Notes under the pieces: model-generated
What the model was told of the DNA's origin: nothing
Databases searched by the model: none
Seen by the model: only the letters and a program-made list of their open reading frames with translations
Part shown: one piece after another, positions 1-8,927 of the stretch
How the letters are laid out: every line of letters begins with the position of its first letter
Position numbering within the stretch: position 1 is the stretch's first letter
From: Polaromonas sp. JS666
GTDB taxonomy: Bacteria > Pseudomonadota > Gammaproteobacteria > Burkholderiales > Burkholderiaceae_C
DNA: 64,000 nucleotides
Direction: 5' to 3'
Assembly (NCBI RefSeq): GCF_000013865.1
Contig: NC_007948.1
Span: forward strand, 3,472,001-3,536,000
Program-made: the position numbers and the translations under genes

Positions 1-9
1 GTACTCCTC

Positions 10-789
10 ATGAAGCGAAGAATTTTTATTGTGTCGGCGGCGTTGTTTGGCCTGACGGCTCACTCGCAAGTGGCTGACATGAACGATGCCATCAACAAGG
101 CAGGCCGGCAGCGGATGCTGTCGCAGCGGATGAGCAAGGCCTACCTGGCCCTGGTGCAGCAGGTGGAGCCGGGCACCGCCCAGCAGGTACTGGACCGCTC
201 GGTCGCGCTGTTCGACCGCCAACTGGTCGAACTCAAGGCCTTCGCGCCCAGTGCCAGCATTCGGGACACCTACGGCAAGCTCGACGTGTCCTGGAACGAA
301 TTCAAGGGCACGCTGGTCGGCACGGCGCCGAGCAGGGAACTGGTACCCAAGGTGATGCAGATGGATGCGAACCTGCTCATGCTGGCCAACCAGGGCACAC
401 AACAGTACGAGCAGGCCTCCGGAAAATCGGTAGGCAAGCTGGTCAACATTGCCGGGCGTCAGCGCATGCTGTCGCAGCGCATGGCCAAGTTCTACCTGGC
501 CAACGCCCTGCAGGTCGACCCCAAGGGCAGCATGGCCGAGATCGCCAAGGCGCGCTCGGAATTCCTGGCGGCCCTGGAGACTTTGCGCAACGCGCCCGAG
601 GCAACCTCGAAGATCAAGGAAGAACTGGCCCTGGCCGATGCGCAATGGGTCTTTTTCGACCAGGGCCTGCAGCGGCTCGACGGCATGCGGTCCTCACCAA
701 AACTGATGTCTGATGTGTTTGTGACCAGCGAAAATCTGCTGAGCGTCATGGACCGCGTCACCAGCCTGTACACCAACCTCAAAACATAA
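10..789 (+). CDS. PilJ/NarX-type sensor-domain periplasmic protein
   Basis: Protein of 259 residues with an N-terminal signal peptide (about residues 1-19, ending AHSQ) and two copies of the motif AGRQRMLSQRM, near residues 31-41 and 147-157. That motif marks the type IV pilus chemotaxis-transducer/NarX-like N-terminal domain, a helical ligand-sensing module. No kinase, HAMP or signalling domain follows, so it is a free-standing periplasmic sensor-type protein. It lies four bases before nirD and is probably in the nitrate assimilation operon. A role in nitrate or nitrite sensing is inferred from that position and from the known nitrate-binding role of the NarX domain. An AT-poor but usable ribosome-binding stretch would lie outside the window start. 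Confidence 0.75.
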   Translation: MKRRIFIVSAALFGLTAHSQVADMNDAINKAGRQRMLSQRMSKAYLALVQQVEPGTAQQVLDRSVALFDRQLVELKAFAPSASIRDTYGKLDVSWNEFKGTLVGTAPSRELVPKVMQMDANLLMLANQGTQQYEQASGKSVGKLVNIAGRQRMLSQRMAKFYLANALQVDPKGSMAEIAKARSEFLAALETLRNAPEATSKIKEELALADAQWVFFDQGLQRLDGMRSSPKLMSDVFVTSENLLSVMDRVTSLYTNLKT

Positions 790-801
790 AGAGTGGTCGC
801 C

Positions 802-1188
802 ATGAGTGAATGGAAAAAAATCTGTCTGGTCAATGACATCCCGGTGCTGGGCTCGCGTCGCGTGGCGCGTGCAAAAGGCATGGATGTGGCCGTGTTTCGC
901 AATGACGAAGACGTCGTGTTCGCCCTGCTGGACCGTTGCCCGCACAAGGGCGGCCCGTTGAGCCAGGGCATCGTGTTCGGCACCAGCGTGGCCTGCCCGC
1001 TGCACAACTGGACGATCGGCCTGGCCGACGGCTGCGCCAGGGCACCGGATGTCGGCTGCACCCAGAAATTCAGCGTCCATGTCGCGGATGGTGTGGTGCA
1101 CCTGGACGCCACCGAACTGGCAACATTGGCCCTGGAGCAGCAGGCCGTCGTGGCCGGTCCCGCCAGCAAAGTGCTTGCCGGCGCATGA
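802..1188 (+). CDS. nirD: Nitrite reductase (NADH) small subunit, Rieske type
   Basis: The 128-residue protein has the Rieske [2Fe-2S] ligand pairs C46-P-H48 and C65-P-L-H68. This is the size and layout of NirD, the small subunit of cytoplasmic siroheme nitrite reductase, which reduces nitrite to ammonium together with NirB. NirB is not in the window and would be expected upstream. I chose ATG 802 rather than GTG 793 because AAGAG lies about nine bases before it and the family start is MSxWxxIC. It is followed by the nasA repeat region and nasA, consistent with an assimilatory operon. Confidence 0.9.
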   Translation: MSEWKKICLVNDIPVLGSRRVARAKGMDVAVFRNDEDVVFALLDRCPHKGGPLSQGIVFGTSVACPLHNWTIGLADGCARAPDVGCTQKFSVHVADGVVHLDATELATLALEQQAVVAGPASKVLAGA

Positions 1189-1217
1189 TTGTTGATGTGA
1201 ATGCCAAAGAAGCCCGG

Positions 1218-1438
1218 TCGACCTGCCCCTGCCGCGATAGTGCCGCTGCCGTGGCCGATCGCCTGGCGACAAGCTTGAAACACCTCCGTAGGGGCGATGC
1301 ATGATGCGTGAAACACGTTCGACCTGCCCCTACTGCGATCTTGCCACTGTCGCGGCCGATCGCCTGGCGATAAGCTTGAAACACCTCCGTAGGGGCGATG
1401 CATGATGCGTGAAACACGTTCGACCTGCCCCTACTGCG
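1218..1438 (+). repeat. Tandem 101-bp repeat spanning the nasA start
   Basis: The segment starting TCGACCTGCCCCT occurs at 1218, 1319 and 1420, an exact period of 101 bases. The last copy is the real nasA coding start. Copy two repeats the nasA start ATGATGCGTGAAACACG at 1301, exactly as at 1402. Each unit also holds GTAGGGGC and GCCCCTAC, a perfect 8-bp inverted repeat that brackets each start codon (1390-1397 with 1427-1434 for the real one). Copy one is the most diverged. The unit lies in the nirD-nasA gap and could affect nasA translation. Confidence 0.9.
1301..1405 (+). CDS. Small upstream ORF copying the NasA N-terminus
   Basis: Produced by the tandem repeat. It encodes 34 residues that begin with the NasA N-terminal MMRETRSTCPYC and then leave the family sequence, ending LKHLRRGDA. 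Its stop (1403-1405) overlaps the nasA start ATGATG at 1402. A similar frame starts at GTG 1197 and ends at 1304 with the same LKHLRRGDA tail, overlapping the ATG at 1301. The chained overlaps would allow translational coupling into nasA. Whether it is translated is unknown; it may be only a by-product of the duplication. Confidence 0.25.
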   Translation: MMRETRSTCPYCDLATVAADRLAISLKHLRRGDA

Positions 1439-4413
1439 GTGTAGGCTGCGGCGTCATCATTGAATCGCAGGGCGATCAGATCACGGGCGTGCGGGGCGAC
1501 CCGGACCATCCCGCCAACTTCGGTCGGCTGTGCACCAAGGGGTCGACCCTGCACCTCACTGCCACCGCACCTGTCACGCGGCAGACGCGCCTGCTGTATC
1601 CGATGCGGCGCGAGCACCGCCACGAGGCGGCGCAACGCGTGTCGTGGGACAACGCGCTGGACTTCGCCAGCGAGAGCTTTGCGCAGATCATCCGCGACCA
1701 CGGACCGGATGCCGTGGGCTTTTATATTTCGGGCCAGTTGCTCACCGAGGACTACTACGTCTTCAACAAGCTGGCCAAGGGCCTGATTGGCACCAACAAC
1801 GTCGACACCAACTCGCGCCTGTGCATGAGCAGCGCAGTGGCCGGCTACAAGCAGACACTGGGCGCCGACGCCCCGCCCGCCTGCTACGACGACGTGAATC
1901 ACGCGCAGTGCATCTTCATCGTGGGCAGCAACACGGCTTACGCGCACCCCATCCTGTTTCGGCGCATTGAAGATGCCAAGGCCAAAAACCCGCAGCTCAA
2001 GATCATCTTCTGCGACCCGCGCCGCACCGACACGGCCGAGATCGCCGACCTGTACCTGCCCCTTCAACCCGGCACCGATGTCTCGCTGTTCAACGGCATG
2101 CTGCACATCATGCTCTGGGAAGGCTGGGTCAAGGCAGACTACATTGCGGCCCACACCAGCGGGTTTGAGGCACTCAAGGCCACGGTACGCGACTACACAC
2201 CCGACCTGGTCGCCGAAACCTGCGGTATCAAAAAGGAAGACCTGTTCACGGCTGCCAAACTGTTTGCCACATCACCGGCCACCCTGAGCCTGTACTGCCA
2301 GGGCCTGAACCAGTCCAGCAGCGGCACCGCCAAGAACGCGGCGCTCATCAACCTGCACCTGGCCACGGCGCAGATCGGCAAGCCGGGTGCCGGCCCCTTC
2401 TCGCTCACCGGCCAGCCCAATGCCATGGGCGGCCGCGAGGTCGGCGGGCTGGCCAACCTGCTGAGCGCCCACCGCGACCTGGCCAATGCGGACCACCGCG
2501 CGGAAGTGGCCGCGCTCTGGGGCGTGCCCAGCGTTCCCGAAGCGCCCGGCAAGACAGCGGTCGAGATGTTCCAGGCCGCCGCCGACGGCGAGATCAAGGC
2601 GCTGTGGATTGCCTGCACCAACCCGGCCCAGTCCATGCCCGACCAGGCCACCGTGCGCCGCGCGCTGGAGCGGGCCGAGTTCGTCGTGGTGCAGGAAGCC
2701 TTTGCCACCACCAGCAGCTGCGATTACGCCGACCTGCTGCTGCCCGCCACCACCTGGGGCGAGAAAACCGGCACCGTCACCAACAGCGAGCGCCGCATCA
2801 GCCGTGTGCGGCCGGCCGTGCCCGCACCCGGCGAGACCCGGCACGACTGGTCGATTGCCGTGGCCTTTGCGCAGCGGCTGGAGAAACTGCTTGGAGCGCA
2901 GAGCCCTCACCCCAACCCTCTCCCAAAGGGAGAGGGAGTAATACAAGAGACACAAGAGACAAGCAATTCACCTTCTTCGCTCCCTCTCCCTCTGGGAGAG
3001 GGCCGGGGTGAGGGCGCGCGAACAGGCTCGCTCTTTCCTTATTCGCTAAGCGATGAAGCCGCTGGCGTTGAAACCATCTGGAACGAACACCGCGAGTCCA
3101 CCCGCGGCCGCGACCTCGACATCACCGGCATGAGCTACGCCATGCTGGAAGAATCGCCCCAGCAATGGCCCCTGCGCGAAGGGGAAACCACGGGCAAGGT
3201 TCGCCTGTACGAAGACGGGATCTTCCCCACCGCCGACGGCAAGGCCCGCTTTGTGAACACCGTCTACAAGCCAGTAGCCGAGCCGCGCGAATCCCGCTAT
3301 CCGTTCTCGCTGACCACCGGACGCCTGCGCGACCACTGGCACGGCATGAGCCGCACCGGCACGTTGGGGCGGCTGTTCGGCCATGTGGCCGAGCCCGCCA
3401 TCCAGATGAACGCGCAGGACATGGCACGGCGCCTGCTCAATGAAGGCGACCTGGTTCACGTCACCTCCAAGCGCGGCTCCATCGTGGTACCGGTGCAGTC
3501 CAGCAGCGAAATTGGCATGAGCCAGGCTTTTGTCGCCATGCATTGGGGCGAGGAGTACCTGAGCGGCCGGTCCAGCACCGGCGCACCGCTGGCGGGCGTC
3601 AACGCCCTCACCACGTCGGCTTACTGCCCCACGTCCAAACAGCCCGAGCTCAAGCATGCCGCGGTCAAGATCCTCAAGGCCGAGCTGCCCTGGTCGCTGC
3701 TGGCCATGGCCTGGCTGCCCGAGGACGACGCGCTGGGTGCGCGGGAACAGCTCAAGCCGCTGATGGCGGCGTTTCCCTTCTCCAGTTGCGTGCCCTTTTC
3801 CAACAACACCCCGCTGGCGCAGAGCAGCCGTGAACGCACCGGCCTGCTGTTTCGCGCCGCGGCCGATGAAGCACCGTCCGCCGAAACGCTGGCCAGCATA
3901 GAACGCATCCTGGGCCTGGCCGGCAGCGATGCGCTGCGCTATGCCGACAAAAAGAAAGGCCAGCACCGCACCGTGCGGCTGGTTCGCAAGGGCGATCAGG
4001 CCGAGCTGGCCGGGTTTGTGCTCGCCGGGGACACCAGCGCCCAGGCCTGGATCAAAACCCTGCTGCAGGACGAGTTGCCCGCGCAAACCTACGGCCGCCT
4101 GCTGCTGCTGCCAGGCGCCAAACCGCCTGTCACGGTGCAGTCGCGCGGCAAGCTGGTCTGTACCTGCCTGAACGTGACCGACACGGCCATCGCCGATCAC
4201 CTGACCGCAGTCAGCCACGGTGGGGGCGGCGCCGGCTACCTGGGCACCGACGAGGAGCGCTTGGCCTCGCTGCAAGGCGCGCTGAAATGCGGCACCAACT
4301 GCGGCTCCTGTGTACCCGAGCTCAAACGGCTGGTGCGCTCTGCCAGAAGTACGCAGCCTCCAGGGTCAGGGCTCGAAGGGCGTACGGTGATCCCGATCCG
4401 GCAGCTCGCTTAA
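1402..4413 (+). CDS. nasA: Assimilatory nitrate reductase, catalytic subunit
   Basis: Molybdopterin oxidoreductase of 1003 residues. Cysteines C9, C12, C16 and C44 form the N-terminal [4Fe-4S] site. The central part is the bis-MGD domain, followed by the dinucleotide-binding domain. Residues about 918-968 are a BFD-like [2Fe-2S] domain with CTC and CGTNCGSC, as in NasA of enteric bacteria. It reduces nitrate to nitrite in the cytoplasm. Residues about 501-540 are an insertion coded by a palindromic repeat. Starts at 1402 and 1405 are both possible. The gene follows nirD and precedes ybiB and cobA; CobA makes siroheme for the next enzyme, nitrite reductase. Confidence 0.93.
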   Translation: MMRETRSTCPYCGVGCGVIIESQGDQITGVRGDPDHPANFGRLCTKGSTLHLTATAPVTRQTRLLYPMRREHRHEAAQRVSWDNALDFASESFAQIIRDHGPDAVGFYISGQLLTEDYYVFNKLAKGLIGTNNVDTNSRLCMSSAVAGYKQTLGADAPPACYDDVNHAQCIFIVGSNTAYAHPILFRRIEDAKAKNPQLKIIFCDPRRTDTAEIADLYLPLQPGTDVSLFNGMLHIMLWEGWVKADYIAAHTSGFEALKATVRDYTPDLVAETCGIKKEDLFTAAKLFATSPATLSLYCQGLNQSSSGTAKNAALINLHLATAQIGKPGAGPFSLTGQPNAMGGREVGGLANLLSAHRDLANADHRAEVAALWGVPSVPEAPGKTAVEMFQAAADGEIKALWIACTNPAQSMPDQATVRRALERAEFVVVQEAFATTSSCDYADLLLPATTWGEKTGTVTNSERRISRVRPAVPAPGETRHDWSIAVAFAQRLEKLLGAQSPHPNPLPKGEGVIQETQETSNSPSSLPLPLGEGRGEGARTGSLFPYSLSDEAAGVETIWNEHRESTRGRDLDITGMSYAMLEESPQQWPLREGETTGKVRLYEDGIFPTADGKARFVNTVYKPVAEPRESRYPFSLTTGRLRDHWHGMSRTGTLGRLFGHVAEPAIQMNAQDMARRLLNEGDLVHVTSKRGSIVVPVQSSSEIGMSQAFVAMHWGEEYLSGRSSTGAPLAGVNALTTSAYCPTSKQPELKHAAVKILKAELPWSLLAMAWLPEDDALGAREQLKPLMAAFPFSSCVPFSNNTPLAQSSRERTGLLFRAAADEAPSAETLASIERILGLAGSDALRYADKKKGQHRTVRLVRKGDQAELAGFVLAGDTSAQAWIKTLLQDELPAQTYGRLLLLPGAKPPVTVQSRGKLVCTCLNVTDTAIADHLTAVSHGGGGAGYLGTDEERLASLQGALKCGTNCGSCVPELKRLVRSARSTQPPGSGLEGRTVIPIRQLA
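2903..3015 (+). repeat. In-frame palindromic repeat inside nasA
   Basis: A 113-bp element bounded by 22-bp inverted arms, 2903-2924 and 2994-3015, that differ at two positions. Smaller palindromes of the CCCTCTCCC/GGGAGAGGG type lie inside each half. It translates in the nasA frame as peptides SPHPNPLPKGEG and PLPLGEGRGEG, which I recognise as the typical translation of a REP-like element spread through many proteobacterial genomes. Related nitrate reductases do not need this segment, so it is read as an insertion at a surface loop that kept the frame. Confidence 0.85.
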
Positions 4414-4455
4414 GCTCATAATGAAAAGTTATCTTTCTTGACAGACAATTGCCGC

Positions 4456-5361
4456 ATGGGCATTAGTCAGTACATCAAGGTCATTGGTCGTGGCAAGCAG
4501 GGCGCCCGCGCGATCACGCGCGAGCAGGCAGCCGACCTGTTCGGCCAGGTGCTGGACCGCACGGTGACCGATCTCGAAATTGGCGGCTTTTGCCTGGCGA
4601 TGCGTATCAAGGGTGAGACGCCCGAAGAGATGGCGGGCTTTCTGGACGCCACGTACCAGCGGCTGAATCACCTGCCCGCCACCGAGCGACCCCTGGTTGT
4701 GCTCCCGAGCTACAACGGTGCCCGCAAGCTGCCGGTGCTCACGCCCCTGCTGGCGCTGCTGCTGGCGCGCGAAGGATTGCCGGTGCTGGTGCACGGCACC
4801 GCCACCGAGTCGAGCCGGATTTTTGCCTCAGACGTGCTCGCGGCCCTGGACATCCACGCACTGACAGCGACCAGAACCATAGCAAGCGGCGAGGTGGCCT
4901 TTGCCGCCACCGAGCTGCTGTGCCCGGGACTCAAGCAGTTGCTGGACGTGCGGCGTGCTGTCGGCCTGCGCAACCCGGCGCACAGCCTGGTCAAGATCAT
5001 GAACCCCTGCCTCGGCAAAAGCCTGGTTGTCAGCAGCTACACGCATCCCGAGTACGCAATCTCCATGGCGCAGACATTCGAACTCATCCAGGCCAACGCG
5101 CTGCTGCTGCGCGGCACCGAGGGCGAAGTGGTGGCCGACGCGCGCCGCACACCGCAGATGGAAGCCTTTATCGCTGGCAAACGCACCCTGCTGCAGGCCT
5201 CGCAGCCGGGCACCCTGGCCAGCGTGCCAGACCTGCCCAAAGAAATCGACAGCGCCAGTACCGCCGCGTATATCCGCGCGGTCCTCTCGGGTACACATGC
5301 CGTGCCCGCATCGATTGCCCGGCAGGTGGAACATATCTTGCAACTGGTCTCGCAATTATGA
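4456..5361 (+). CDS. ybiB: YbiB, DNA-binding TrpD2-family protein
   Basis: The protein has the anthranilate phosphoribosyltransferase fold but belongs to the YbiB/TrpD2 branch, known to bind nucleic acids rather than catalyse the TrpD reaction. The N-terminal helical domain (MGISQYIKVIGRGKQGARAI onward) matches the family start, so I chose ATG 4456 over the in-frame TTG 4438. Its length of 301 residues is normal. Its constant place between nasA and cobA in related bacteria suggests co-transcription; no nitrogen role is established. Its stop overlaps the cobA start by the ATGA arrangement. Confidence 0.85.
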   Translation: MGISQYIKVIGRGKQGARAITREQAADLFGQVLDRTVTDLEIGGFCLAMRIKGETPEEMAGFLDATYQRLNHLPATERPLVVLPSYNGARKLPVLTPLLALLLAREGLPVLVHGTATESSRIFASDVLAALDIHALTATRTIASGEVAFAATELLCPGLKQLLDVRRAVGLRNPAHSLVKIMNPCLGKSLVVSSYTHPEYAISMAQTFELIQANALLLRGTEGEVVADARRTPQMEAFIAGKRTLLQASQPGTLASVPDLPKEIDSASTAAYIRAVLSGTHAVPASIARQVEHILQLVSQL

Positions 5362-6182
5362 AAAACAGCAAGGTCCGCCCCACCCCCGATGGTGAACACG
5401 TCCTGGTAGCCGGCGGCAGATGCCTGCTTGTGGGCGCTGGCCCGGGCGACCCGGAGCTGCTCACCCTCAAGGCCCTCAAGGCCATCCAGAATGCCACCGT
5501 GCTGCTGGTCGACGACCTCGTCAGCGACGAGATCGTCGCGTTTGCGCGGCCCGACGCACGCATCGTCCATGTGGGCAAGCGCGGCGGCTGCAAATCCACC
5601 CCGCAGGCCTTCATCGAAAAGCTCATGATCATGGCGGCCCGCGAAGGCGAAAACGTCGTGCGCCTCAAGGGCGGTGATCCCTTCATCTTCGGCCGCGGTG
5701 GCGAGGAAGTCGAGCACCTGAAGGCTGCCGGCGTGGAGGTGGAGGTCATCAACGGCATCACTGCCGGGCTGGCGGCGGTGACCTCGCTGGGCGTGCCGCT
5801 CACGCACCGCCAGCATGCACATGGCGTGGTGTTTGTGACCGGCCACGCCAAGCCCGGCGATGCCGGCACCGACTGGGCCGCACTGGCGGCAACGGCCGCG
5901 CAGGCCAGGCTCACCCTGGTGATCTACATGGGCGTGACGGGTTCACAGCACATCCAGGACCAGCTGTTGCAGGGCCTGCCCGCGGACACCCCAGTGGCCA
6001 TCATCCAGAACGCCAGCCTGCCGGGCCAGCGCCATGCAATCACCACCCTGGCCACCATGCGCACCACGATAGCTCGCGAGCACCTGCAGAGCCCCAGCGT
6101 GATCGTGGTGGGCGATGTACTGCGCGGCGTGGCCCTGCTGGCCGAGCATCCGGAAGAGCAGAAGCTGCGGGAGTTTGGCTGA
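5358..6182 (+). CDS. cobA: Uroporphyrinogen-III C-methyltransferase
   Basis: SUMT that methylates uroporphyrinogen III at C2 and C7 to give precorrin-2, using S-adenosylmethionine. The 274-residue protein shows VGAGPGDPELLTLKA near residues 26-40, VRLKGGDPFIFGRGGEE near residues 98-114, and the GITAG and PLTHR motifs of the tetrapyrrole methylase family. It is a single-domain enzyme without the CysG dehydrogenase/ferrochelatase part. Start ATG 5358 overlaps the ybiB stop (ATGA). In this operon the product feeds siroheme synthesis for the NirB nitrite reductase. Confidence 0.93.
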   Translation: MKNSKVRPTPDGEHVLVAGGRCLLVGAGPGDPELLTLKALKAIQNATVLLVDDLVSDEIVAFARPDARIVHVGKRGGCKSTPQAFIEKLMIMAAREGENVVRLKGGDPFIFGRGGEEVEHLKAAGVEVEVINGITAGLAAVTSLGVPLTHRQHAHGVVFVTGHAKPGDAGTDWAALAATAAQARLTLVIYMGVTGSQHIQDQLLQGLPADTPVAIIQNASLPGQRHAITTLATMRTTIAREHLQSPSVIVVGDVLRGVALLAEHPEEQKLREFG

Positions 6183-6488
6183 GGCTCTGAGACACTAAGG
6201 CGCTGCGGCTCTGAGCCCTGCAGTCCACGGTGTCCGTTGAGACATGCTGAGGCATGCGGTGGCGCGCAACGGCCTGCGGTGCCAGCAGCCATCGAACACA
6301 ACAGAACGGGTGATTTGGCCCTTTTCCTTTTGCCTGACTCCACGCCTGCTACACGCCTGGAATACCGTCCCGTCCTGTCCCGAATCGCATCGCCCCAATG
6401 ACCGAAAAATCGGTCTTCAGGGGCGCCCTCCCCGAATTTCATGGGTTTGACATGCAGACCGGCTATGCTCCGCATTTTTGATCGGACG
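6183..6488. other. Intergenic region between cobA and the phosphatase gene
   Basis: About 300 bases with no supported gene. It contains a perfect 6-bp stem GACCGA-AAAA-TCGGTC at 6400-6415 without a following T-run, and a TTGACA hexamer at 6447-6452. The nearest -10-like hexamer, TATGCT at 6464, is only 11 bases away, so I do not call a promoter. A GGCTCTGAG pair at 6183-6215 is a short direct repeat. Confidence 0.5.
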
Positions 6489-7487
6489 ATGCCCATGTCA
6501 ATCCGTCTTCTGGCCGGTGCCCTGCTGGCGCTGGGTGTGGCCTGCGCCCAGGCACAAAGCTTCTCATTCGGCCTGTGGGGCGACATGCCGTACCACAAGG
6601 CCGGAGACGACTCCAAAATTCCCGCACTGCTCAAAAGCATCAACCAGTCCGACATCGCCTTCTCGGTGTACGACGGCGATATCAAGGACGGCAGTTCCAG
6701 GTGTGCCGATGACATTTACACCTCGGCGCTGGCCATGTTTGACCAGATGAAACGACCCCTGGTGTATGTGCCCGGCGATAACGAATGGACCGACTGCCAC
6801 CGCCTCAACAATGGCGGCTACGATGCGCTGGAGCGTCTGGCCCATCTGCGTAAAACCATGTTCCCCACGTCCCGCAGCCTGGGCAAGCGCCAGATGCCGC
6901 TGATCCACCAGGGCCAGCCCGGTGAGAAGTTTGTTGAAAACACGCGTTTCAGCCACCGCGGCATTGTATTTGCCACCCTGAATGTGCCCGGCAGCAACAA
7001 CAACAAAGTCCTGGACGAAAAAGACTGCACCAGCAAAAGCGCACGGACCACCACCCAGTGCGAAGCCAGCAATGCCGAGTACTTGGAACGCGATACAGCC
7101 AATGTAAGCTGGTTGCAGCAGGCGTTTCAGGCCGCCAAAGAAGGCAAGGCGCGCGGCCTGGTACTGGTGATTCAGGCCGACCCCGGTTTTGACCTGCCAG
7201 AGACCGAAGACAAAGACGAGAGCGAGGCCACGCGTGTCAGCGGCTACCGCAATTTCATCAACAAGGTGGTCGCCGAAACAGAGCAGTTTGCAGGCCAGGT
7301 CTTGCTGGTGCACGGTGACACGCATTTCTTCAAGGTGGACAGGCCGCTGTACAGCCCCGGCAAACTGCTGCCCAACCTGACCCGCCTGCAAACCTTTGGC
7401 AGCCCGCTGATTCACTGGGTGCGGGTCACGGTGGATCCGAAAAATCCAAATGTTTTCACCATCCAACCGGTGATCGTGAAGCAATAG
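6489..7487 (+). CDS. Secreted calcineurin-like metallophosphoesterase
   Basis: A 332-residue protein with a signal peptide (MSIRLLAGALLALGVACAQA) and metallophosphoesterase-like blocks: LWGDMPYH near the mature N-terminus, VYDGDIKDGS, YVPGDNEW in place of the usual GNHE block, and LVHGDTHFF near the C-terminus. It is probably periplasmic and hydrolyses phosphate esters, but the substrate cannot be told. ATG 6489 or 6495 starts directly before the signal peptide; earlier in-frame starts at 6441 would spoil it. It stands alone between two intergenic regions. Confidence 0.7.
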   Translation: MPMSIRLLAGALLALGVACAQAQSFSFGLWGDMPYHKAGDDSKIPALLKSINQSDIAFSVYDGDIKDGSSRCADDIYTSALAMFDQMKRPLVYVPGDNEWTDCHRLNNGGYDALERLAHLRKTMFPTSRSLGKRQMPLIHQGQPGEKFVENTRFSHRGIVFATLNVPGSNNNKVLDEKDCTSKSARTTTQCEASNAEYLERDTANVSWLQQAFQAAKEGKARGLVLVIQADPGFDLPETEDKDESEATRVSGYRNFINKVVAETEQFAGQVLLVHGDTHFFKVDRPLYSPGKLLPNLTRLQTFGSPLIHWVRVTVDPKNPNVFTIQPVIVKQ

Positions 7488-7625
7488 GCGAACAACCCCG
7501 CAGCACAAGCGACAAGCCGCCATCCCGGCGGGCTACACTTCCGTGTCTTGAAAAGCGCAGCTGTCGGCCACAGTCTGACTGCAGAATTTTCCGGTGCGCA
7601 GGCCAAAACCGCCACCGCAGGATCG

Positions 7626-7676
7626 CTATGATTCTTATAGCTAATTTCGCTTGTACTACTTGGGCTAGAGGCCAAT
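7626..7676 (+). repeat. Short interspersed element before the flavoprotein gene
   Basis: The stretch TGATTCTTATAGC followed by CGCTTGTAC, GGGCTAGAGGCCAA resembles a short intergenic element I remember as common ahead of genes in Comamonadaceae (AGCGCTAGAGGCCAA type). Its GAGG could serve as ribosome-binding site for the TTG start at 7677. The identification is from memory and not searched. Upstream, CCGCC and GGCGG at 7517-7531 form a small stem without a T-run. Confidence 0.4.
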
Positions 7677-8927
7677 TTGACTCAGAAATTTGATGTGATG
7701 GTGATCGGCGCAGGTGCGGCCGGGCTGTTCTGCGCCGGGATCGCGGGCCAGCTGGGCCTGAAGGTGCTGCTCGTCGACCACAGCGAGAAGGTGGCGGAAA
7801 AAATCCGCATCTCGGGCGGCGGCCGCTGCAACTTCACCAACCGCGATGCCACGCCCGCGCAGTTTCTCAGCGAGAACCCGCATTTTTGCCGCTCCGCGCT
7901 GTCGCGCTACACACCCCAGGACTTCATCGAACTGCTACAGCGCTACGGCATTGCTTTCCATGAAAAACACAAGGGACAGCTCTTTTGCGACCATTCGGCC
8001 GAAGAGGTGATCAATATGCTGCTGGCCGAGTGCGCAGCCGGTCAGGTGACGCGCTGGCAGCCCTGCAGCGTCAAAAGTATGGTGGGCCCCGAGCAGACGG
8101 GCACAGGCAGCTATCTGATGCAGAGCGACCGCGGCCCGATTGAAGCCCGGCAAGTCGTGATTTCCACCGGCGGGCTGTCCATTCCCAAAATCGGCGCCAC
8201 CGATTTCGGCTACCGCATAGCCACGCAGTTCAAGCTGCGGCTGGTGGAACCCCGGGCCGCCCTGGTGCCACTGACCTTTGATGGGGATGGCTGGGCGCCT
8301 TATGCCGGGCTGGCCGGCCTGGCGCTGCCAGTGCAAATTGACACCAACCCGCCGGAAGCCACAGCCAAACAGCGTAAAAAAGCAGTGGTCTTTTCAGAAG
8401 ACCTGTTGTTCACCCACCGCGGCCTGAGCGGCCCGGCGGTGCTGCAAATTTCCAGCTTCTGGCGCGAAGGCCAGCCAGTGCGCGTCAACCTCGCGCCCGG
8501 CGTTGATTTGCCCGCGCTCTTGCTGCGCGCCAAGGCCACATCGAAAAAGCTGATCGCCAACGAACTGGCCAGCCTGGTGCCCAGCCGCCTCGCTGACGCC
8601 TGGGTCAGCCGCGACCCGGCACTGCAGCGCCCCATCAGCGAGGCCACCGACAAGGCCCTGCTGGCGCTGGCGCAACGCCTGGCCGACTGGGAACTTGTGC
8701 CCGCCGGCTCGGAAGGCTACAAAAAGGCGGAAGTCACTGTGGGCGGCGTCGACACCCGCGACCTGTCCTCGCAGACGATGGAGTCGAAGCAGCCGGGACT
8801 GTATTTCATCGGCGAAGTGGTTGACGTGACCGGCTGGCTGGGCGGCTACAACTTCCAGTGGGCCTGGGCGTCGGCTTTCGCCTGTGCACAAGCCCTGCCA
8901 GCGCGGCAAGCTACGCTGCCTGTCTGA
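7677..8927 (+). CDS. HI0933/YhiN-family FAD-dependent oxidoreductase
   Basis: Flavoprotein of 416 residues with the N-terminal dinucleotide motif VIGAGAAGLFCAG, the RISGGGRCNFTN block typical of the HI0933 family (often annotated BaiN or aminoacetone oxidase), and the C-terminal block LYFIGEVVDVTGWLGGYNFQ. The reaction is not established for the family. The start is TTG 7677, directly after the short interspersed element, because no ATG precedes the FAD motif. It is monocistronic here. Confidence 0.85.
   Translation: MTQKFDVMVIGAGAAGLFCAGIAGQLGLKVLLVDHSEKVAEKIRISGGGRCNFTNRDATPAQFLSENPHFCRSALSRYTPQDFIELLQRYGIAFHEKHKGQLFCDHSAEEVINMLLAECAAGQVTRWQPCSVKSMVGPEQTGTGSYLMQSDRGPIEARQVVISTGGLSIPKIGATDFGYRIATQFKLRLVEPRAALVPLTFDGDGWAPYAGLAGLALPVQIDTNPPEATAKQRKKAVVFSEDLLFTHRGLSGPAVLQISSFWREGQPVRVNLAPGVDLPALLLRAKATSKKLIANELASLVPSRLADAWVSRDPALQRPISEATDKALLALAQRLADWELVPAGSEGYKKAEVTVGGVDTRDLSSQTMESKQPGLYFIGEVVDVTGWLGGYNFQWAWASAFACAQALPARQATLPV

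Noticed and set aside
6447..6469. TTGACA with TATGCT as a promoter for the phosphatase gene
   Set aside because: The spacing is only 11 bases, too short for a sigma70 promoter.
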